This document shows positions 1 through 6,401 of a DNA stretch of 38,624 nt, one piece after another. The DNA comes from an uncultured Lachnospiraceae bacterium. Its GTDB lineage: Bacteria; Bacillota; Clostridia; Lachnospirales; Lachnospiraceae. Below the pieces are notes generated by a model. It worked only from the letters and a program-made list of their open reading frames with translations, had not been told where the DNA came from and searched no databases. The position numbers and the translations under genes were made by a program. The stretch's first letter is position 1, and each line of letters opens with the position of its first letter. Where the stretch lies: NCBI GenBank assembly GCA_945913255.1, contig CAMEDC010000032.1:1-38624 (forward strand), given 5' to 3'.

Positions 1-257
<257 letters not shown>

Positions 258-264
258 CATTCGG

Positions 265-293
265 ATTATAACATAATAAAACCCCTGTGGCAA
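265..293 (-). promoter_or_regulatory. Sigma-A-type promoter for rpsB
   Basis: On the minus strand the -35 is TTGCCA (plus 288-293) and the -10 is TATAAT (plus 265-270), with exactly 17 nt between them. This is near-consensus for the housekeeping sigma factor. The -35 hexamer sits in the loop and descending arm of the terminator hairpin of the preceding operon, so the two elements share bases. Confidence 0.75.
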
Positions 294-301
294 GGGGTTT
301 T
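278..301 (-). terminator. Intrinsic terminator closing the flagellar operon
   Basis: The sequence forms a 9-bp stem of AAAACCCCT with AGGGGTTTT around a 6-nt loop. On the minus strand it is followed by a T-rich tail (TTTTATTATGTT). It overlaps the stop codon of the last operon gene, whose TAA is at 300-302. The same bases carry part of the rpsB promoter. Confidence 0.7.
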
Positions 302-809
302 ATCGCGTTTTTGTAATTATTCTGGCAATTTCTTCTTCTGTTGTTCCTATTTGAATCTCATATGTGCCCACACATATCTTTTTGGAATATCCATTGTCAA
401 TCAGATAGTTGTCAAACGAAGCCGCACTTTCTATCAGTCCTGCTTCTTCCAGCTGCCTGCATACGGTTCCTGAACCGGATCCCGCCTGAACCGTGATGGA
501 TACTGTTGTCGGTTCCGCTGCAGGTGTGACTGTTATCTCCGGTGTCGGTACCTCTGTGGGTACAGCTGTTGCCACCGGTGTCGGTTCCTCTGTGGGTACA
601 GCTGTTGCCACCGGTGTCGGTAAAGGTTCCGGAGAAAGTACCACATCCGTCAGCTTCAAAGACTCGCTCTCCACCATGCCAAGTGCTGCTGCTTTTGCCT
701 TAATCTCTGCATCGGTCAGGGGTCTGGCATCTTTATTTGACAATCCCATAATCAGAGCTGTCACGACAATACCAATTCCCAAGCCCCTCAAATAATATCG
801 TAATTTCAC
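300..809 (-). CDS. Membrane-anchored protein with a lone YceG/MltG-like N-terminal domain
   Basis: This is a 169-aa protein starting at GTG (807-809), with GAGG 7 nt upstream. Residues 8-23 form one membrane anchor. Residues 30-47 carry a short charged motif (LTDAEIKAKAAALGM). Residues 58-100 are a Pro/Thr/Val-rich extracytoplasmic linker with 12-residue tandem repeats (PTPVATAVPTE). Residues 104-169 resemble the LysM-like region preceding the catalytic domain of endolytic transglycosylase MltG/YceG, with pattern VQAGSGSGTVCRQLEEAGLI ... VGTYEIQIGTTEEEI. The lytic domain and its catalytic Glu are absent, so no enzyme activity is expected. Cys117 and Cys146 could form a disulfide. It is the last gene of the operon, 17 nt after the SwrB-like gene. 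A role at the cell wall around the flagellum is only inference. Confidence 0.8.
   Translation of the reverse strand: MKLRYYLRGLGIGIVVTALIMGLSNKDARPLTDAEIKAKAAALGMVESESLKLTDVVLSPEPLPTPVATAVPTEEPTPVATAVPTEVPTPEITVTPAAEPTTVSITVQAGSGSGTVCRQLEEAGLIESAASFDNYLIDNGYSKKICVGTYEIQIGTTEEEIARIITKTR
541..612. repeat. Two 36-bp tandem repeats coding the Pro-rich linker
   Basis: Copies 541-576 and 577-612 differ at a single base (a550 versus t586), and a partial third copy starts at 613. The unit length is a multiple of three, so copy-number change would lengthen or shorten the linker of the 169-aa tail protein without a frameshift. Confidence 0.9.
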
Positions 810-826
810 TTTGTTTCCTCTTCCTG

Positions 827-1558
827 TTACTGATTCCTGAATAAATCAATCACCAGTTTCACTTCGCCTACGCCAAGGCCAAGTTCTTTTGCAATCGCTA
901 CTCTGGATTTCCCCTGTTGATACAGTTCCAGAATTCTTTCATTGTTGTTATGTCCTTCTTCGTCTGTTTCCTGTGTAAAACTGATTCTGCCGGAGGGTTC
1001 CTGATTCTCAATACTCTTACTTATCGTTTTTTTCACTGCTTTCGATGATTTTACAGTCTTTCCTGCATTTTCTGCTTTTTCCGCATTCCCAGTCATTTCC
1101 TGCTTTTCTGACTTTACTGCTGTCTCCGGAACCAGCTTCCGGAATGTGCTCACCTTCTCCTCCGCCTCCTTCACTGTGCGATCCACCTCAGAGACAGTAT
1201 TCTTCAGATTCACATGCTTACTGTTCAGCATATCATACAAAAACATAGCTTCCTCATGGTTCTTATGTATCTCCGCCAACACGGTATCCGCATATTCATT
1301 TACCGCCATTATCTTCTCATTGGACAGCCGTTCCAGAGAACGCTCCGTTTTTTCCATGGCATAGCCTACGGCCTCTTCCACAACTTCATCCACATGCCCC
1401 CGGACAGCTTCCATCTCCTGTCCGACCAGTTCTTTGATTTCTTCTCTTGCCAGTTTTTCCGCATCTTTGGGAATCTGTTCTCCCTTTGTCGGCAGAACAA
1501 AACTCAATATAAATATCATTCCTCCCGCAATCAGCAGGACAATTTCCAATGCTCCCAT
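827..1558 (-). CDS. TM-anchored coiled-coil protein with C-terminal HTH, SwrB-like candidate
   Basis: The protein is 243 aa. Residues 4-22 form an N-terminal membrane segment. Residues about 30-155 are a long charged helical coiled coil (Glu/Lys/Ala-rich). Residues 155-200 are a Lys/Ala/Ser-rich low-complexity linker. The last 40 residues look like a small helix-turn-helix (RILELYQQGKSRVAIAKELG). I believe this layout matches the DUF6115-type proteins. It also parallels Bacillus SwrB, a membrane-anchored activator of flagellar export encoded between sigD and rpsB. Here the gene lies in the same sigma factor-to-rpsB interval. The orthology is inferred from architecture and position, not from an alignment. 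The HTH sits on a membrane protein, so a protein-binding role is as likely as DNA binding. Confidence 0.8.
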   Translation of the reverse strand: MGALEIVLLIAGGMIFILSFVLPTKGEQIPKDAEKLAREEIKELVGQEMEAVRGHVDEVVEEAVGYAMEKTERSLERLSNEKIMAVNEYADTVLAEIHKNHEEAMFLYDMLNSKHVNLKNTVSEVDRTVKEAEEKVSTFRKLVPETAVKSEKQEMTGNAEKAENAGKTVKSSKAVKKTISKSIENQEPSGRISFTQETDEEGHNNNERILELYQQGKSRVAIAKELGLGVGEVKLVIDLFRNQ

Positions 1559-1600
1559 TTTTCTTCCCGTTTCGCCTCTTACCCGTCTTTTTTATAAGAA

Positions 1601-1909
1601 CTACACCCTGACATCAAATCCACCCTGCCCCTTTATCACCATCTGCTCCCTGGGCTGCTGTTTTCTTCGATGCTGTCCGCCATCACCGTGGTACTCACCG
1701 TTTCCCTTTTCTTTTGCATCCGGGTTTTTCTCATGCCAGTCCGCATTATCGCTGTTATGTACCTCATGGACACGCTGCTCCACGTTTTTCTGCATCTGCT
1801 GTCCAAAATTTGTCTGGTCAACCATGCTCTTGTTATCCTCATTCTGTTTTATGGCAGAATAATCCTGCGCCCTCGAAATTGTAGTCAATTCAATGGATCC
1901 AAAAGCCAT
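1601..1909 (-). CDS. Small hydrophilic conserved flagellar-operon protein, function unknown
   Basis: This is a 102-aa soluble protein with no membrane segment or signal peptide. The N-terminal part (ISRAQDYSAIKQNEDNKS) and a charged middle part with DAKEKG and EYHGDGG are its most distinctive features. The C-terminus has a short strand-like end (VIKGQGGFDVRV). I recall similar short proteins near sigD in flagellar operons of other Clostridia, but I know no named function. It starts 23 nt after the fapA stop and sits 42 nt before the next gene, so it is co-transcribed. The high content of Gln, Asn, His and Lys suggests it is partly disordered. A role as adaptor or chaperone is a guess only. 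Confidence 0.75.
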   Translation of the reverse strand: MAFGSIELTTISRAQDYSAIKQNEDNKSMVDQTNFGQQMQKNVEQRVHEVHNSDNADWHEKNPDAKEKGNGEYHGDGGQHRRKQQPREQMVIKGQGGFDVRV

Positions 1910-1932
1910 GTCTGTCTCCTCTTCGCACTTAT

Positions 1933-3522
1933 CTACAATGGTGCCATACGAACCTCACCCTGTTCCCTAACGAACTTACAATAGTGATAACTGTTCTGTA
2001 TCGTCTTGGAAGCATCTCCTATAATAATTGTTGTGCCGTTGAATATCTCATCATTTACAACAACTTCCGCCTGTTTTTGAATATCCATCATCTGCCTGAG
2101 CTTTTCAAGGCGGACATTCATCTGTTCCAGCTCAGCAGTCTTCTCCTCCACCAGGGTTGCCACACTCTTCATGTATTTCAGTTGGCTCTCATTATATTCC
2201 ACACCTTTTTTCAGCTTTTCCTTAAAATTCAAAAGAATTACTTCTGCATCTTTAACCGTCTTGGTATTTTCCGCAATCGCCTTCTGAATCCGGCTATACT
2301 GGGTTTTTATCAACGGATTCACCCCAACCTCAAGGATTGTGGTAGCTCCCATAGGAGCTCCGATGCTTTTTGCCGTTATTTTCTTTGCCGCCTGCACGTA
2401 GCCACCGACAATTACCCCCTTGCGGCCTTCCACAGTCACTTCACTGCCCGACGAAACCTTGCTGTTCATAATCGCTTCCGTCTGCACATAACCGCCGGAC
2501 ACCACTCTTGTATTCTCCAGAAATTTTACCACCACATCGCCACCGGCTTTTAAGAATCCTTTAGACATCCCATTCATGCCTTTTGCAATAATGATATTTC
2601 CACCGGCAACCACTTTGGCTCCTTCCACCAGACCGTTTATGATAACGTTTCCGCCGGCTCTCACCTCAAAGTTCTCCGCCACATCACCGTTTACCTGAAT
2701 ACTGCCCTCGTAATTCAGATTACCGGTAGCGACATCCACATTTTGTACCTCATAAATATCCGATACAAAAACCTTGTCATCCACAAGTGTTACATGACCA
2801 TCCACCGCAGCGGAAATCATGCGTCGGTCTTCGGATAACACTATATTTCTGCCAAACTTCAAAACGGCAGGCTTAGCAAGTCTGGGCTTAATTGCATGTC
2901 CATAAACATCATGCCCGTCCACTCCCGGCTTTTCAGGAATAATTCTGGCGAGCACATCCCCTTTTCTGCATTGATTTATAGTTGTCATCTGGAAGTAATC
3001 TACGCTTCCGTCCTCTCGCTGAGCCGGTCTTCTGTGCAAATCTGTCTGAAACATATATTGTATCTGGGCATCAATACCGGGAACAGGCTCTTTTCCCTTC
3101 GCCAATATAATATCTATGCCAAAAAGACCGGGAGACTGAAAGTGTTCCTGAAGATTCCCCGTCTGAATTCCGTAAGTAATATTTCGGAACTGTAAATCCT
3201 TTAAAAAATCATCATAGCCGATTCGGTTGCCTGTTTCGGATGGCGCAATAAAACGAACCGTTGCGAGCATACCGTCCTCGGAAACATGCAATGTATACGT
3301 TTCCGGGATTTCAGGACACGCGTCCTTTCCCAGATGACATACCGCATCCTGTTCATCCAAAAGCAGCATTTCAATTCGTTTTCTGTCATAGGCAATTCCG
3401 TGTCCATCCAGGTATTCAATCAATTCCCCCAGTTGGATTTCTTCGCCTCCATCTTCTGGCTGATATAACGCCACTCCGAAGCCTACATTATCATGAACCA
3501 GCCGAAAATAGCCATTCCGCAT
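1933..3522 (-). CDS. fapA: Flagellar assembly protein A family (DUF342, polymerising beta-helix)
   Basis: The protein is 529 aa. The N-terminus (NGYFRLVHDNVGFGVALYQP) and the central Gly/Val-rich beta-helix (VNGDVAENFEVRAGGNVIIN and following repeats, residues about 230-400) are typical of FapA/DUF342. A coiled coil follows (about 410-490). FapA proteins are found near flagellar and chemotaxis genes; their biochemical role is poorly defined. ATG at 3520-3522 is preferred because GGAG lies 8 nt upstream. An in-frame GTG at 3528 is only 2 nt from that GGAG. The gene follows the flagellar sigma factor by 23 nt. A sigma-28-like promoter motif overlaps the end of the sigma gene just upstream of it. 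Confidence 0.9.
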   Translation of the reverse strand: MRNGYFRLVHDNVGFGVALYQPEDGGEEIQLGELIEYLDGHGIAYDRKRIEMLLLDEQDAVCHLGKDACPEIPETYTLHVSEDGMLATVRFIAPSETGNRIGYDDFLKDLQFRNITYGIQTGNLQEHFQSPGLFGIDIILAKGKEPVPGIDAQIQYMFQTDLHRRPAQREDGSVDYFQMTTINQCRKGDVLARIIPEKPGVDGHDVYGHAIKPRLAKPAVLKFGRNIVLSEDRRMISAAVDGHVTLVDDKVFVSDIYEVQNVDVATGNLNYEGSIQVNGDVAENFEVRAGGNVIINGLVEGAKVVAGGNIIIAKGMNGMSKGFLKAGGDVVVKFLENTRVVSGGYVQTEAIMNSKVSSGSEVTVEGRKGVIVGGYVQAAKKITAKSIGAPMGATTILEVGVNPLIKTQYSRIQKAIAENTKTVKDAEVILLNFKEKLKKGVEYNESQLKYMKSVATLVEEKTAELEQMNVRLEKLRQMMDIQKQAEVVVNDEIFNGTTIIIGDASKTIQNSYHYCKFVREQGEVRMAPL

Positions 3523-3545
3523 AGTCACATCTCCATGTAAAATAA

Positions 3546-4319
3546 CTAGTTATCGGTTAGAATTCCCATATAATTACCCATCTTGGATTTCATCTTCTGC
3601 AAAGCTCTTGTGTGAAGCTGAGACACTCGTGATTCCGACACCTCAAGAATATTGCTGATTTCCTTCAAAGTCAGTTCTTCATAATAATAAAGTGTAATTA
3701 CCTTCTGTTCCTTTTCTGTCAGCTGTTCCAGAGCTTCTCCCAGCACTTTTGTCAGTTCCTCCTTCTCCACACGCTCCTCCGGAGCTTCAAATCGTGAAGT
3801 AGTGTGCCTGCTGTAATCCTGAGATACATCGCTTCCCTGTTCCATATATTCATTCAGGGAGACAAGACCTGTAATTTTCATCTGGGATTGCCAATCGAGA
3901 TACTCCTCCCCTGTAATTCCCAGTTTTTCCGCAATCTCATCATCCGATGCACCATGACCGGTTTCCTGCTCTATCTCGCGCATTACCGTCTCTATTTTCT
4001 TTTGTTTCTGTCGGATTGTTCTAGGAATCCAGTCCATTTTTCGGATCTGATCCAATATAGCTCCCCGAATGCGCAGACTTGCATATGTCTCAAATTTCAC
4101 TTCTTTCATGCAGTCAAACTTGTCAATGGCATCTATGAGACCAAAAATACCATAGCTTACCAAATCCTCGTATTCCACATTATACCCAAGATACATACTC
4201 AGCCGACCCGCAACCACCTTGACGAGCGGAGCATACTCCAGAATAATTTTCTCTCTGGCTTCAGGTGATTTCGATTTTGCATATTCTTCCAACAGTTTTT
4301 TTCTTCCTGTCTCATCCAT
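3546..4319 (-). CDS. sigD: Flagellar RNA polymerase sigma factor, FliA/WhiG/SigD family
   Basis: The protein is 257 aa, normal for sigma-28. Region 2 is visible as EDLVSYGIFGLIDAIDKFD, then FETYASLRIRGAILDQIRK and WIPRTIRQK running into region 3. Region 4 is LTEKEQKVITLYYYEELTLK followed by the recognition helix region VSESRVSQLHTRALQKMK. It directs late flagellar genes (flagellin, receptors, motility regulators) in other bacteria. It lies near the end of the operon, as in B. subtilis, where distance from the promoter limits its expression and contributes to bistability. No anti-sigma factor flgM is in the window. The start has GGAG 10 nt upstream. Also called fliA. Confidence 0.97.
   Translation of the reverse strand: MDETGRKKLLEEYAKSKSPEAREKIILEYAPLVKVVAGRLSMYLGYNVEYEDLVSYGIFGLIDAIDKFDCMKEVKFETYASLRIRGAILDQIRKMDWIPRTIRQKQKKIETVMREIEQETGHGASDDEIAEKLGITGEEYLDWQSQMKITGLVSLNEYMEQGSDVSQDYSRHTTSRFEAPEERVEKEELTKVLGEALEQLTEKEQKVITLYYYEELTLKEISNILEVSESRVSQLHTRALQKMKSKMGNYMGILTDN
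3550..3576 (-). promoter_or_regulatory. Possible sigma-28 promoter inside the end of sigD
   Basis: On the minus strand TAAT (plus 3573-3576), a 15-nt spacer and ACCGATAA (plus 3550-3557) resemble the sigma-D pattern TAAA-N15-GCCGATAT (3 of 4 and 6 of 8 matches). It would transcribe fapA and the operon tail. The motif lies in coding sequence and overlaps the last sigD codons, so chance is a real alternative. Confidence 0.3.
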
Positions 4320-4345
4320 GAAACCTGCGCTCCTTCTCTTTTCTT

Positions 4346-4639
4346 TTATACCTTAGGGGTGTCCGACTCGCTCTTTAAAACGGTTTCCTTTGCATTCTCA
4401 TCGGGATTCTCTGTCTCCTTCTCTATAACCTCTCCCTCTTCTTTCCGCTTTTTCTCATTTTGTGCGTCGAAGTAATTCAAGGTCCACTCCAGAATGCTAC
4501 CCAGAAGCCAGAAAATCACCAATACCAAAAACAGTGCCACCAGCTTTGCCGTAATCGAATACTGTCTCACATATGTAATAATACACGTAACCGCTCCTGC
4601 TGTCAGCATCAGAAGCAGTGGTATATTTTTCCTGTTCAT
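4346..4639 (-). CDS. Small two-TM membrane protein, unknown function
   Basis: The protein is 97 aa. Two hydrophobic segments (about residues 6-24 and 30-52) form a hairpin in the membrane. They are followed by a highly charged Glu/Lys tail of about 45 residues (NYFDAQNEKKRKEEG onward) that probably faces the cytoplasm. I do not recognise a named family. It lies between cheD (18-nt gap) and the flagellar sigma gene (26-nt gap), so it is part of the operon. Other clostridial operons often have a small uncharacterised membrane gene at this position. A link to chemoreceptor or sigma regulation would be speculation. Confidence 0.75.
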   Translation of the reverse strand: MNRKNIPLLLMLTAGAVTCIITYVRQYSITAKLVALFLVLVIFWLLGSILEWTLNYFDAQNEKKRKEEGEVIEKETENPDENAKETVLKSESDTPKV

Positions 4640-4657
4640 AGATTCTGACCAAGCCTT

Positions 4658-5146
4658 TCAGATGATTGTCTCTGATTTTCCCACCGCACGGATATGGAAT
4701 TCACCTGTCTCCGGAAAAAAGACAACAGTACGACCGTAATTTGCCCCCGTATCCTCTGCCAAAATCGGAATTTTCAACTCCTTCAGCTTTTCCTTGGTGG
4801 CTTCTACATTTCTCTCTCCGACCTGTCCGACTCCACTGGAACCCTGGAATGCAAACATGGTTGCTCCGCCTGCAATCTTCGCCACCATGCGGCTGCGTTT
4901 TGCCCCCAGCTTTTCCATTTGCATAACCAGTTCCTCAATACCCGTATCCGCGAACTTTGCAATATTCTGCTGTCCGTTTCTGATTGCCTTGCTGTCCGGC
5001 AGCATGATATGAGCCAATCCGCCAATCTTGGTTATCGGGTCTCTGATGGCAACTCCCACACAGGAACCAAGCCCCAGGGTAGTTACACCGTTGGGGCTTA
5101 CACAAGTTTTTAAATCCGCCATTCCCACCTTGATTATCTCATTCAT
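4658..5146 (-). CDS. cheD: Chemoreceptor glutamine deamidase CheD
   Basis: The protein is 162 aa, the usual length. CheD deamidates specific glutamines of chemoreceptors and is activated or held by CheC in the adaptation system. The papain-like catalytic residues are visible: Cys29 in LGLGSCVGV, His46 in GGLAHIMLP, and a Thr at position 23. A glycine-rich segment KIAGGATMF and the GRTVVFFPETGEF region also match the family. It follows cheC after 93 nt, the widest spacing in this part of the operon. I see no gene, hairpin or promoter of note in that gap. Confidence 0.97.
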   Translation of the reverse strand: MNEIIKVGMADLKTCVSPNGVTTLGLGSCVGVAIRDPITKIGGLAHIMLPDSKAIRNGQQNIAKFADTGIEELVMQMEKLGAKRSRMVAKIAGGATMFAFQGSSGVGQVGERNVEATKEKLKELKIPILAEDTGANYGRTVVFFPETGEFHIRAVGKSETII

Positions 5147-5239
5147 GTATCTTCTCGTCTCTTTTCATTTTTATACCCATGCCATTTCCGCTTGAACCTT
5201 TATCCCGGAATTCTCTCCAGGCAAATCCGAATGACTTCC

Positions 5240-5863
5240 TTATACAACCGGCAACCCCAGAGACGTCAATATCTTCGCATAGGACTCCAGGTCCGGAATC
5301 AGAATAAAGTAACCATCCAGTTCAATATCGTCATAAAACTGAGACTGAATCATCAGAATCTTATCCCCAAACACACCAAACTGTATTGCCGGAACACTTA
5401 AGATTGCCCCTGCCATATCAACAGTCAGCGCCGGAGGAGTAGGATAAATTTTTAAATTTGTAAGAGTGGAAAGCGAATTCAGGTATGCACCTGTAATAAT
5501 ATTGCCGACTTCTTTCATAGCGGAAAGCCCCATCTCTTCAAACTCTTTTCCCGGAGGCAACATGCCCATAGTAATCTTTTGTATCAGATGTCTTGCGCTA
5601 TCCTCTTCCACCATAAACATCATGCTCCCGGTAATATCGCCTTCAACGCCAAGCCAGACACCTGCCATAATCTGTTCTTCGCCGCCCATTATCTCGCCAA
5701 CCTCTGAAAATTCCAGAAGCTTAACCTGCGGCACCTTCATGTCCACCTTACACTGAAGCATCTGCGACAGGGCAGTCATTGCATTACCGGCACCGATATT
5801 TCCGATTTCCTTCAGAACATCATAATAATTTTCTGTAACCTGCTCTAAGCTCATGTCTCCCAT
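5240..5863 (-). CDS. cheC: CheY-P phosphatase CheC
   Basis: The protein is 207 aa. It carries two pseudo-symmetric phosphatase helices. The first is DVLKEIGNIGAGNA with Glu19 and Asn22. The second is SAMKEVGNIITGAY with Glu118 and Asn121. Both E-x2-N active sites are intact, so the protein should dephosphorylate CheY-P. CheC also binds CheD, encoded next downstream. The start at 5863 has AAGGAG 12 nt upstream, slightly long; an in-frame ATG three codons in is an alternative. FliY in this same operon carries a second copy of this fold, so two phosphatases are encoded here. Confidence 0.97.
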   Translation of the reverse strand: MGDMSLEQVTENYYDVLKEIGNIGAGNAMTALSQMLQCKVDMKVPQVKLLEFSEVGEIMGGEEQIMAGVWLGVEGDITGSMMFMVEEDSARHLIQKITMGMLPPGKEFEEMGLSAMKEVGNIITGAYLNSLSTLTNLKIYPTPPALTVDMAGAILSVPAIQFGVFGDKILMIQSQFYDDIELDGYFILIPDLESYAKILTSLGLPVV

Positions 5864-5899
5864 GGGATACTGTATCTCCTTTTAGTAATTTGTCCAAAA

Positions 5900-6382
5900 T
5901 CAGCCTTCCAGTGTAATCGCGTTCAAGTCAAAGAGTGAAATCAGATCACCGTTGTGTTTACCAACAGCGTTAATCAAATTTGTCTTTTCCTCCTTGGAAT
6001 TATAAGTGAGCTTCTCAATTTCATTTACGGAGAGTGTCACAACCTCCTTGACCTCATCCACAATAAAGCCCACATTTCCCTCCTGCTCCAGCTTCAGCAC
6101 GATAATTCTCGTTGCCTTTGTAAGAACATCCTGTTCCAACCCCATTTTTAAACGCATGCTGATTACAGGAATTACTTCACCTCGCATGTTGATAACCCCC
6201 TTCAGGAAAGGCGGCATCTTCGGGATACGGGTAATCGGCTGCATCTTTACAATTGTATCGATGTTACGGATATCAATACCGTACTGTTCTTCTCCAAGCC
6301 GAATCACAATAAACTGAAATGTCTCTTCCGCGCCCTTGTTTTCTTCATCAAGAACATTTTTATTGATTGTACTAAGTTCCAT
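5900..6382 (-). CDS. cheW: Chemotaxis coupling protein CheW
   Basis: The protein is 160 aa with a single CheW domain. The typical core GVINMRGEVIPVISMRLKMG is present, preceded by EQYGIDIRNIDTIVKMQPIT. The region VGFIVDEVKEVVTLSVNEIE completes the fold. CheW links chemoreceptors to the CheA P5 domain in the polar signalling array. It lies directly after cheA (19-nt gap) and before cheC. The first 20 residues are a short family-variable extension. No CheV-type receiver fusion is found in the window. Confidence 0.97.
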   Translation of the reverse strand: MELSTINKNVLDEENKGAEETFQFIVIRLGEEQYGIDIRNIDTIVKMQPITRIPKMPPFLKGVINMRGEVIPVISMRLKMGLEQDVLTKATRIIVLKLEQEGNVGFIVDEVKEVVTLSVNEIEKLTYNSKEEKTNLINAVGKHNGDLISLFDLNAITLEG

Positions 6383-6401
6383 ATATGTTTACTCCCCTTC
6401 C

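Noticed and set aside
278..301. Reading the AAAACCCCT/AGGGGTTTT repeat as a transposon end
   Set aside because: There is no transposase or target duplication nearby. The position at an operon end with a T-rich tail explains it as a terminator.
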